NCBI GenBank assembly: GCA_003008705.1 | Contig: PDUO01000021.1 | Location: 932,766-996,765 of the forward strand | Direction: 5' to 3' | Source of the DNA: Pezicula radicicola | Taxonomy: Eukaryota; Ascomycota; Leotiomycetes; Helotiales; Dermateaceae | Length of the DNA stretch: 64,000 nt | In this document: piece by piece, positions 24,280-34,369 of the stretch | Numbering within the stretch: the first letter of the stretch is position 1 | Layout of the letters: each line of letters starts with the position of its first letter | Position numbers and translations under genes: made by a program | The notes under the pieces: generated by a model | Databases searched by the model: none | The model's input: the letters and a program-made list of their open reading frames with translations, nothing else | What the model was told of the DNA's origin: nothing

Positions 24280-25337
24280 ATTGAAGTTTCTAGCTTTCGG
24301 TGACAATGAGCCTTGCGGCTGAGCTCACTGAAGGAAAGGCTCGGTTAGTCAATCAATTATCAAAGTAGATGCATTTTGGAAATTCATTTTTACAAGAGAT
24401 CAAAAAAGCAAATAAATACATACTGTACCGTAACTGTTCACAAAGCTTTTTATACTTAATTATGCGATTTTATTCATCATACCCACAGTCTCTAGAAAAA
24501 GGGGTTGTGTACGAAAAGGTACCAAGTAAGTTGCACTAAAGGTTGCTAGTGGCAAGCCCAGAGGCAAGCTATGATACCGGCAAGGTTAAAATGGTGCCCC
24601 GCCAGTCGGTCAGGTTCATTCTTGTTCCTTCAACAAACCAACAACTGAGGCCATGATGCGACACCGAGAGGCGTTTTGAACGGAGAAAGCACTGCTTTGG
24701 GCAGCTCCTCTCGCTCAAGCTGATTTGCAAGCTGCGACAATTATTTTATTTTTATTTTTGCTTCTTCTTCTTCTTCTTCGTTGTTGCCCGGGGAGGGGCA
24801 GGGCAAAGTTGTCCTTGTCCCGCCCCGTCTGCGTTTGCCCTCGAGGATGTCTGCTCCATTTATCACCTTTCAACCCTTGCTTCAGTCGCACCATCCCCCA
24901 TGCAAGCCGCCGCTTTGGACGCCATTTCCAAGGCCGTTCCCAGCAAACGGGATGGGGCTGCACCAGGCAGAAGGGACAAGGCCAAATATACTGCAAGTCA
25001 CGGGGCTGCGCGATACCTGTCGCGCAAAGTGCTTGCATACACCCCTGTCACGTCGCGTCTTCCTGACTCGAAGTTTCGATGCCGCGTTTCCTCTTGCCTA
25101 CACCTAGCCAAATTTGCCTGTGCAACCGATGTGCCAGTATATATAACAGCCCTCCCTCCCCCCCCAAAGTCTGCTCACTTTCCTGCTGCCAGCCTTAGGA
25201 TTCAATCAAAAACGACTGTACGATAAAACGATAAAATTTCGACGATATTTCTTTGCATTTCGAAGGTAAGAGTTGTTCATCGTCCGCATTTCCTTCTACA
25301 TCGCGATACCACCAATCCCGACCGACAAAAATCGATA
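24280..25337. other. Long upstream region of the BTB gene
   Basis: About 1.06 kb without a supported gene. A (CTT)n tract lies at 24761-24780, then a GC-rich stretch to about 25,100, then an AT-richer leader. Three overlapping plus-strand open frames in the GC-rich part have no domain and I treat them as noise. Confidence 0.4.
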
Positions 25338-26339
25338 ATGTTCAGCCGGAAGCCTAGTCAGTCACAAACGGAGAGCTTTTCGAAGAGTCGGAGATCAAAA
25401 GGAAAGTCATCATTCAGAGAGCATGCCGTATCAAAAAACCGACACGAGCGAACCCGCAAGCCTCCGACCGAAGAAAGCCCTCCACTTGGAAGGTATTTCA
25501 TCTGCCATCTTCTTAATTTTGACCTCGCTGACTTCTTTAGCACCCTGACTTCAACAATAATCACGCTGGTCGTCGGACGAGAACAACGACTGTTTGCTGC
25601 ACACGAAGACGTTCTCTGCACATCCCCATTCTTCCAAGCCGCTTGCAGAGGCCAGTTTCTCGAGTCCACAACGAAACGAATCTCACTACCCGACGAAGAG
25701 CCCGAAATATTTTCGTCGGTGTTGGAATACTTATACAAAGGCGACTATTTCCCACGACTCGTGCACAATAAGCGGAGGAACTCGTGGGAACTCGAGAGTG
25801 GAACTGGAGGCACAGGATCAGTCGAGTCCACAGTATACCATCACGGCGTCGATGGCGAACTGTTGAAAGACACAGTCATATACTGCACAGCAGAAAAGTA
25901 CGGCCTGGATGAACTCAAACGAGTAGCGTTGCGAAAGCAAGGTCTCCGTTAGTTACTTCTCGACCACCTCAATTAAATACAGCATAAGCTAACCACAAGA
26001 TCTCACAGAATCCGGCATCCAATGCTCAACCATCCTCTCTAGTGCCCGCTATGCGTATGCCAATACACCCGACACTGACTCCAAGCTACGAGCACACTAC
26101 CTCGCTCTCATAATCAGAAGTCGAAGCACATTCAAGCGAAGCGGCACAATGCAGCTGGAGATGCATGCAGGAGGAAGTCAGCTGTTCTTCGATCTTTTCG
26201 TTGCACTTTGTAACCATGTTGATGATGTTGCTTCTATTGCGTAAGCTACCTTAGGTTCTCAGCCACTCCTTGCAAGTCTCGTGATACACAATGCTGACTC
26301 TTAACTAGCTCATCACCACGAAGCGCACGTCACATTTAA
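25338..26339 (+). CDS. BTB/POZ domain protein
   Basis: Exons 25338-25492, 25541-25947, 26009-26240, 26309-26339 (274 aa). A basic Ser-rich head is followed by a BTB/POZ fold: STIITLVVGREQRLFAAHED, then VLCTSPFFQAACRGQF, ISLPDEEPEIFSSVLEYLYKGDYFP and a C-terminal helical part (KYGLDELKRVALRKQGLQ, SGIQCSTILSSARYAYANTP). The protein ends in SSPRSARHI. The third-exon join uses donor GTTAGT after CTCC, because it yields KQGLQ-SGIQC, the sequence I remember from fungal relatives. BTB proteins commonly dimerise and act as adaptors for cullin-3 ligases. No DNA-binding or Kelch domain is present, so the partner is unknown. Confidence 0.85.
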
Positions 26340-27430
26340 GCTTAAGGCGACAACACCTACGTCGCCCCCATGTCTCTCTTCTCTTCTTTACTGTCATTCG
26401 GGCATAGTTTAGGCGAAAGCAGGGTAATATTTTGATTTTGATATTTGATACCAGGCGTTTGGGAAGGCAATGAATGGATGTATCACTACTCTTCATTACT
26501 AGAGGTGCGGCTTTTAGGAGATCGCTTTTTCTGCTTTTGGTTAATGCGTACGATTTTGTCAGCGAAAGAATGGGTTATCAAGTCTCCTGTCTGAGTTACA
26601 GTTGAGCAAGTTTGATTGATGGAAAAAAGAGAAAAAATCTCGTAATGTTGTATTATTTTTTGACGGCAGCTTTTCTTTTTCTTTCACCTTTCCTTTTTCT
26701 TTTGCAACGAGATCAAAGCAATAAGCAGATTTTCCATAGGCAGTTAGCACCATAGAATTATCACTCTTCTTATCATCTCACAACTCATCTCCAAGGAAAG
26801 GATATTCAGATCTAAAGAGAATTTGTTAGAATTGATCTCGATCGGGACTACCTAGATAAGTTAAAATGCTTGCATTAGCGCAGACTCCCCAAACCGATTC
26901 TGGGACCGTGAATAAATCGTTTTTGAATTTTTAAATTTTTTTGAATTTCTGAGCAAAGAACCATGATTCGTCAATTGGGAAGCATTTCCCCGGGCCCCCC
27001 GGTTGCTAGTGCGTTGTGACCCTCCGTAAGTGAGTCACTGCTCAGTCTCCAATCTTGTGAAAGCCCATACAATATCAAAAGCGAGCTCGACCGTAACCCC
27101 TGCTTGTGCACGCTGCCCTATGGAAATGGGGATGAGGCAAACGATGTAAAGATACGGTTGCTAGAATAGATGGTGTGATAGGGTGAATTCGGGAGACTTC
27201 CTGCTGGTGAAATATGATAGGACCAATGACTGATTGTAATCGCATTGTTCTTAAGCCCGGCCTCAACTTTGAGTATTCTCTTAACACCTTGACAAATAAT
27301 GGTTCCACTTCGTAGCCAGCATGAGCAGTAAATATTTAGCTTGTAAATCACTGGAACACTACCAGTGACATGGTGTCCATGGTTGCTTAGCCAACGCAAG
27401 GACCTCATCGGTTGCAGATCTTGCCTTTGC
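26340..27430. other. Intergenic between convergent BTB and CSN12 genes
   Basis: About 1.1 kb of AT-rich sequence with poly-T/poly-A runs (for example around 26,930). The open frames are short and I see no gene. Confidence 0.45.
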
Positions 27431-29287
27431 TCAAACACCAGTTCCTGGGAAGGCTGTGAAGTGGATTAGTGATGGTATGATGGGGTGTGTATTGATTGAT
27501 GGCTTACCTCCACCTTTGCTGAGTACCACCATGCCTCGTTCTCGGGCAATGTAACCTTTCATCAAGCTCTACATATCATCAGCATCAGTATTGAGTCATT
27601 TGTAGGTAGTTGTCAAATCAAAAGTGCTCGTGATAAGGCGATAGGGGCCTGATTCCGCGGCAGGCTGCGCTCATATGCGACCGAGGAAGAAAGGGCAGAA
27701 CTTACTTTATAAATCATGTTGGCTATCAGGCACTCGACTTCATCATTATCCATCCGCTCTTTACTTCCTATACTGATGGCTGCGGCGAACTCATCGACCG
27801 AGATTCTAGAGCGCCTTACTGGAGCCGCAGCTGCATCCTTTGGCTCCTCAAATCCACCGGCCACAAATACTTTGCGAAGCAGATTGCGTAGCGCAATATC
27901 ACGGCCACGTTCGAGAGTTAGGTAGATGCGTCGCTTAACGAACTCGTCCTCACCGGCTACAAGCGCAGTGTCGAATCCGGAAAGGTCGCCTTTCTTTATG
28001 CAACGGGCTAGAGGCAGGAAGAGCTTCTGTAGGCGTGGATAGGGTTCGAGGAGCGCTTGTGTTGGGAGGGTGTGAGTGGTGAGAAGGTGGCAAGGAATAA
28101 GATACGTCAGAATGAGTCTGCCTCAGCGTCAGTGCGTTACTGGCAGTGGCTCGATTAAAACACAGCACTTACTCTTTATTCCTCGTAGCATCCTTGTGAC
28201 ACAGCTTCCATGCGGATGTAAGATGCTTCTCAGCCTATTCGAGACATATCAGTCGTGGTCCTATCAATGCGCTCTGGATCCATACTGACCTCAGCATAGT
28301 CCTCCTCGAGAAAGTAAATGACTCCAACGTAATATTTGAAGGTGACCTGATGAGACATTGGGAAAGCTTCAAGATTTGGCATGTCGCCTCGGTATGCCTG
28401 AACTGCCTTGAGGATGTTCTTGGACAAACTGATGGAGTTCAATTTGAAGTATGTCTTAAAAAGTAAGTTGATAATGTAATAAATACCCCACTTCCTTGAA
28501 TCCTCGAGTGGTGCTCTGTAGTTAAATCAGCCGAGGAAGTATCCGAAGGAGGGTGCAACTATACCGATCGGCAAGACAGATCTGGAAAACACGATTGAGA
28601 ACTCTTGCTGCATCCTCCAGCTTTTCATTCTTCTCTGCCTCGGGATTGAGATCATCACCGAAACTGGGTGTAGCGCCAGTGCTATTGACATTTTCTTGAT
28701 CGGCTTTGATAGCAAACACCCGCAAGTATTTTCCGGTAATATATAAACATGGGACTGTCCAGGCTTCGAAGCCATAGTTATTATAACCACGAATCAGGTT
28801 GTTCATGATTTCTTTCCATGCTTCGTATACCTTGGTCCATGAAGCCTAGGACACAATCAGCATTAAAACGGAGCCGTGAAAGTTTGCGGCAAAGGTAAGT
28901 ATTAAAATAGCATGGGTCGCAATAAAGAAAGCCATCTTGAAACATTCAAACAGGCAGAAGAAGACATATGAGACTTTAAAAATTTACCTTAGATTTTGAT
29001 CCGGCAGCAGCTTCCGCGTTCAGAATCTCGCCAACAGCCTTCCAGTAAGAGTGATAAACCTCGACCCAAGCACTGCCTTCTTCCGTACTCAGTCTTACCG
29101 GCGAAGAATCGTCGTAGAGGACTCGATATTTGATATCTTTTGTAACGGCTGAAGCGTTTGTGCTTCGATAAAAGGCACGAAGTCTTTCAGGATGTGTATC
29201 AGTGTCCACAGGAGACAAGGTTTGCGAGAGCCGGTAGCCATCGCCGTTGAGATGGGCGTCCCTAAAATCTTCGAATATGGAATCCAT
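27431..29287 (-). CDS. CSN12: CSN12-like PCI domain protein (Thp3-Csn12 / COP9 signalosome-associated)
   Basis: Yeast Csn12 associates with the COP9 signalosome and with Thp3 in transcription elongation and mRNA maturation. Seven exons in phase: 29287-28988, 28845-28565, 28515-28290, 28234-28173, 28117-27706, 27568-27508, 27453-27431 (454 aa, the family length). Visible blocks: [118 protein letters not shown]. The C-terminal winged-helix PCI part has [31 protein letters not shown] and [17 protein letters not shown] recognise this directly. All introns are GT-AG. Confidence 0.95.
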
Positions 29288-29850
29288 AGTTGCGAAAGCT
29301 ACCTTGACAAGGGACCTAGTTTCCTTTAATAGCGAAGATAATCCTTGCTAGACATTCAACGACGGGAAAGGGAACCCTGATGCTGCGTGACTTCAAATCG
29401 CTTGAGGTGTCGCCTCGTCTGGATCTTGGAAGGTTGTTTTCCTTCGATTCATAGAATGTGCATGTGGTTTGAAAATGCCCAATTCAACGTGAACGTGCTG
29501 GATACAAAAGAGAACAAGAACAGAAGTCGATTTAATTTAAATCCCGGACAGCTTCTTAACTTTTATTACGATATGAGAGGGGTGTATTCGTTCATGGGTA
29601 CGAAATTTGTTTGCTCCACGCTGAACCTTGAGCTTATCGGCTTCGGCCGATCATTTACCCATGATCACGTGGAAAATACTCTCTTGGCGCACCATCCTCA
29701 TTAGCGAGAGAAACCGCCCACCACAATATTTTTCGAATCTTGAATTTGAAGTTGATCAGCGACAACACGACAAACGTTACGGCCAGCAATTCACAGTGAG
29801 TCCCATAGCATCCAGAATTACATCCTACAATAGCTAACTCTCTCCTCCAG
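29288..29850. other. Divergent promoter of CSN12 and the eL20 ribosomal protein gene
   Basis: About 560 bp. No gene. A TCACGTGG word occurs at 29665-29672. A pyrimidine run directly precedes the eL20 start, as usual for ribosomal protein genes. Confidence 0.45.
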
Positions 29851-30913
29851 ATGGGTAAGCTCTTTATTTCTTTGCTTTGCAATCATGATTCCGAATGCGA
29901 CTCCATGACACCGACGAAATTATTATCCTCCCAGTCAACTTCAGCATCTGGCGCCTCCAACTTGATGGCGGGTATGGCCAAATAGAAAGTGTGTGGTTCT
30001 GAAGGCTTGGATTCTTGAAAGAAGCAGGGACATAGTAGGCCAGGTCAATAGTCACAGCGTGCTCGAAACGACAGTCACACCGACCTTTCAACGTTGGATT
30101 TGTTGTAGCAGAAATGCAATGGATTGGAGGGAATCGTAACAGCTCATTCAGAATATGCTGGAATATCATGGGATGGACTGAAGCAATACGGATCCTCCGA
30201 CGTTACCATCCTCGATCAGCGCGTTGGATATATTATCAAGCAGAAGATGTCAAACTGAACGAGAAGCTGACTCAATGGAATAGGTCGTCTTACAGAATAC
30301 CAGGTCATTGGCCGCCACTTGCCCAGTGAGGCCAACCCAGCGCCAAAGCTGTACCGGATGCGCATTTTTGCACCCAACACCGTAGTTGCCAAGTCCCGTT
30401 TCTGGTACTTCCTGATGAAGTTGAGAAAGGTCAAGAAGGCGAACGGAGAGATCGTCAGCTTGAACGTGGTATGTAGTTCGTCAACCCGTTGGGCACAGAA
30501 CAGATGCTTATAAAACCGGCAGATCAGCGAGAAGCGCCCACTGAAGGTCAAGAACTTCGGTATCTGGATCCGATACGATTCTCGCTCTGGAACCCACAAC
30601 ATGTACAAGGAGTACCGTGAGATGTCAAGAACAGATGCCGTTGAGGCGCTGTACCAGGACATGGCCGCCAGACATCGATCCCGTTTCAGGTCAATTCACG
30701 TAAGTATAGACATGAGAAGCATTGGAAGTCAAGCACTCACAAGAACCCCAATAGATCCTTAAGGTCGTCGAGCTCGAGAAGACTGAAGACGTCAAGCGCC
30801 CATACATTAAGCAACTTCTTACCAAGGACCTCAAATTCCCCCTTCCTCACCGCGTCTCCAAAGCATCCGGCACCAAGATCTTCGTCGAAAAGCGACCATC
30901 AACTTTCTACTAA
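29851..30913 (+). CDS. RPL20: 60S ribosomal protein eL20 (L18a/L20)
   Basis: Component of the large cytosolic ribosomal subunit. Exons: 29851-29854 (ATGG), 30284-30468, 30523-30699, 30755-30913 (174 aa, the exact family size). Conserved blocks: [87 protein letters not shown] and [20 protein letters not shown]. The first exon carries just the start codon and one base, followed by a 429-bp intron, long for this genome; ribosomal protein genes often have such a 5' intron. That intron carries an antisense coding-like remnant (see findings). I looked for C/D-box snoRNA motifs in it and saw no convincing pair. Confidence 0.97.
29893..30178 (-). pseudogene. Antisense coding-like remnant inside the eL20 first intron
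   Basis: The minus strand of the intron reads like a protein in two frames joined by a frameshift near 30,000-30,020. The upstream frame gives [32 protein letters not shown]; the second gives [20 protein letters not shown] and [19 protein letters not shown] then stop. The upstream frame has an ATG near 30,169. I do not recognise the family. It may be a fragment of a gene inserted into the intron or chance open frames. Confidence 0.3.
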
Positions 30914-31565
30914 GCGTGTGTTTGGACAGGGCTGGGGTGGATATCAAATGGTGTTGCGTTGCATAGGGATTGTTTTTCTAGCTTTGCTCAATGGGCCGGA
31001 ATTCGGATAGCAACATAAAGCAAAACATTGATCATGACACTTCAACTTCCAATTTTCGTGAGGGTGGCAAAACATAGGTGATTTGAGCTTCTGCAGCAAT
31101 ATGTCGATGTCAGGTTTGTACATTATGCAAGCCCTTTCCTTGAACAACAGGAAGCATTTACGAAGGCGTTCCTCACTCCTTCAATTGTCATCTATTATGT
31201 TCATCAGCTCCAGAACTATTGTAGTTGGACGAAGCAGATTATTCTTATGAACGACAGGTTCCTAAGTACTAAATCATTATTTTTCGGTAACTGCATCAAA
31301 TCGAGTGAGGTGCGTCTCTATCAGTATCCGATTACGAGTAAATACCGCACCCCTCTCCGCACGTCACCGTTCAAATTTACGCGTCCTCCCGTCTCGATAT
31401 CCGCGTCGAGTCCTAGAGTTTGACCATATTTTGCTTAATTTTGAGTCATTGAGTGACTGGAAGTGAGTCTTGAAGTACAAATACTTGTTCCATATTCTCC
31501 TTCTGGATTCCCACAAATCTTCACATTGTCAGAAAACACTCCAACGCTACCTACTCACAAAGAAG
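30914..31565. other. Intergenic region
   Basis: 3' end of eL20 and upstream region of the SRA-YDG gene. No gene or repeat seen. Confidence 0.5.
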
Positions 31566-33361
31566 ATGGACTCCTCGCGACAGCACGCGTCTGGCGAACA
31601 GGCGCGAATCAAGCAAGAGGAGCAGGAAGTTGAACTACAGATTAAGGGGGAGACTTTAGAGGCCGAGAAACCAACACTTCCTCCAAAGGGCGAACCATTG
31701 AAGTTAATATCCGCAAGGAAGAGAAAGAGACCTACTGGTAAGTCGGCCGCCGGTATTTGTTCTGCCGGTCTCGAGCTACCTGCAGTAACTAACACAAATT
31801 GATGCTACTATAGAATCTACGGAGCCGAACGAATTATTTGCTGATTCAACCATGTCTAGAGAAGCCGATCAAAGGCAAGGAAATGTCAGGACGCCAAGTG
31901 TTTACCAGAGTCGCAGGGTTGTAAACAGTCGCCCAGCCAAGGAACCTTCTGAAAGGGATCGTCTTTACGCAAATCTGGACACGAACCCCAAGCAAAAGGC
32001 TGCTAGATCAGACATTGCAACCTTGGAATATGCCATAACTCTTACCAAGAACTGCATAGACGCAATAAATAGTGGGAAGAATGAAGACCTAGTGGACGAA
32101 CATTTCACGAAGTTGCGCAGAAGATTACACGAGATGGAATTTTACGAGTTTCTTAATGGCGCAGTCATCAAGCAGTCTAAAGTGCTGGAGTCCAAGGGTC
32201 TCAAGCAAATATTTGATGGTCCCGAGAAAGACAAATTTCCCTGGGATGTAAGTACACGATTTTTCAGTCTACTATTGGTTGTGATCTTGGTCACAAATTT
32301 TCTCCTACATGGAAACAGTAGCACAGTAGTGCAGAATCTGCGACTAGCTGCAGCTACCTCCTTCCCGATTTCTTGTTCCGGCGGTTGGAATGGTGGTGGC
32401 ACTTGGCTAGCTTGTCTTCAGGATTTCTGGAGTGTTTCAAATCAACTCGAACTATCGAGTTTCGGCCTTCTTGCGTCTGCTATTTACGCTACCTTCATTT
32501 CTCAGGGTGCCGCCACCACTAGGCACTCATTGTTAGTCAACCACAACGTCGAGTATTTCTGAGAAAGTCGCGCGTGCCACATTTCTTGTTCACAGCAATC
32601 ATCCAATGGACACTGTTGTTATTGATACTAACATGTGCCACAGATCCGTGCCGATGCTGAAGCTTTGTGGAATCGTTGGATTCTAGGTGACATTGACGGA
32701 CATCTACTTCGAGGAATCGTGACAACCAGAGGTGTCCTAGCCAGCGGGACAAAGCGGACAGCCTACAAGATAGAGCCGGCTTATGAAGATAGGAAGTCTC
32801 CAAATGTAGCTGGTTCCAACAATCTTATCAATGGCCAGTGGTGGCCCTCGAGGCTTGCCGCTCTTAGAGACGGAGCTCATGGCGAGATCGAGGCCGGTAT
32901 TAGTGGACAGACAGGCAAGGGGGCCTACGCCGTCGTGATATCAACTGGCTATAAAGATGACAGAGATAACGGCGATGTACGTACTACCGAAATTTCCAAA
33001 CCTGCATTGCTAACAACATGATTAGGCTGTCGAGTACTGTGGTACTCAAAGTCCTGATGAGAACCCAACAAAAGGCACCATCCTGCTGCTTGAAGCGTTC
33101 AAATTGGAACAACCCTTGAGAGTTCTTCGATCGGCGACTAAGAAGAGTAAATACGCACCGGTGGAGGGTATACGGTATGATGGGCTATATGCCATTAGAG
33201 ATAAAGAGATTCTAGATCCGAAGAAGTTACTTATGAGATTCTCTCTTCAACGCCTACCAGGACAAGATCCCATCAGATATAAGGGAGTTGAGATAAAACC
33301 CACCAACCAGGAAGTATTTCAGAGGAGCCAGATTAGACACCTACTTGACTTATCGTCCTGA
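31566..33361 (+). CDS. SRA-YDG domain protein (putative methylated-DNA reader)
   Basis: Exons 31566-31737, 31814-32247, 32644-32976, 33026-33361 (424 aa). An acidic/basic N-terminal tail with a putative nuclear localisation signal (ARKRKRPTGK... region) precedes a helical region (SDIATLEYAITLTKNCIDAI) and IRADAEALWNRWILGDI. The SRA-YDG domain follows: NGQWWPSRLAALRDGAHGE, GISGQTGKGAYAVVISTGYK, DDRDNGD, VEYCGTQSPDENPTKGT, KYAPVEGIRYDGLY and LMRFSLQRLPGQDPIR. SRA domains flip out 5-methylcytosine at hemimethylated CpG in UHRF1 and plant SUVH proteins. Here there is no RING, SET or PHD domain. A role in DNA methylation or RIP-related silencing is inference. Intron 2 is 396 bp, the longest in this gene. 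Confidence 0.88.
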
Positions 33362-33660
33362 TCTTATAGTTGTGGGCACATCGTGTGCTTGTCTTGCGAC
33401 GGGGATAGGGCGTGATAAAGAAGCGACGAAGGCAAGAACACAGCACATAGATTTGCTCTTGAATGCTAAGCTTGAGGGCAAATACAGTTGTCAGAGTTAC
33501 TTAAACCACGCAAAGGAGGCGTTGAGTTGTTGAGATACCCATGTTGCTAGTCAAATAGCTTTTAATATCACTCAGTGCGAGTAATGAAAGGACACTTTAT
33601 TGAGTAAATTATCTACTTCACAAGTGCCGTGGATATCCTCTAAACGTTATCGGGCCTGGC

Positions 33661-34369
33661 TCAAAGAGCAGTTGCCTCTGCTGACAAACCCCTCAAATCC
33701 TTTCCTGGCCGTGGTTTGATGCGTGTTTGAATTTCAGAATCAGATTTCTTGGAGGAAGGAGGCTGCATGACGGCTACAGGCGGGGTCATACTGCGCTTTT
33801 GGTCATACAATGCTCGTAAATCGTCCTTGCTGAGAATGTGATGGGCTTTCTTCACGGACTTCCAGTATCGGAAGGCCATTTGTCGATATTTGTCAGGCTT
33901 CCCCTCCCATCTGCTTCTTCCAACTGCGCTGTCCTCAGGATGGTGTACAGTAGCTTGCTTTTGTCAGTGTCAAGTTATGCAGAGCTCAGAAGCGTTCACT
34001 TACCGTAGACTTTATACCGCTTGTGGATTTCGTTCTTTGTCGCGGTAGGTTCCAAACCCAAGATCTTGTAGTAATTGCATTCGTAGTCGATCTTCGCGAG
34101 ATCCTTGAGATGCTTGATGAAGTTTGGATCGAGTAGTTGCTCAGTCCCTTTGGGATCTCCGAATAGCTTGCGTTGTGGGATTTTAGTTCCAATATCCTTG
34201 AGGTATGTTTTGCCAAAGATCGATGGAAACTTACAAGATACGGGAGTTTGGTAACACGCGGGTGAACACCTGTATTGATATCCTTTGCGAACTGGATGAT
34301 CAACTTGCATTGCTCTATCTCATTCCGCTCGGCCTCGGTCAGGCAGGAGAGATCTACTTCGGAGGACAT
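33661..34369 (-). CDS. J-domain protein with HPE in place of HPD
   Basis: Exons 34369-34235, 34196-34004, 33953-33661 (206 aa). The N-terminal ~85 residues (MSSEVDLSCLTEAERNEIEQ, helical) have no known domain. A J domain follows: NYYKILGLEPTATKNEIHKR, YKVYATVHHPEDSAVGRSRW, KYRQMAFRYWKSVKKAHHIL and SKDDLRALYDQ. In the Hsp70-activating loop the invariant HPD reads HPE. That codon is just inside exon 3, reached by an AAG acceptor chosen for phase. The C-terminal tail is Lys/Pro-rich. It may be a J-like protein that no longer stimulates Hsp70. No signal or membrane segment. Confidence 0.78.

Noticed and set aside
24725..25226. Three overlapping plus-strand ORFs upstream of the BTB gene
   Set aside because: They arise from a GC-rich leader; proline/serine/histidine mixtures without domains, and three frames open at once points to chance.
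29855..30283. Intronic C/D-box snoRNA in eL20
   Set aside because: I looked for RTGATGA and CTGA boxes at suitable spacing and found only partial matches.
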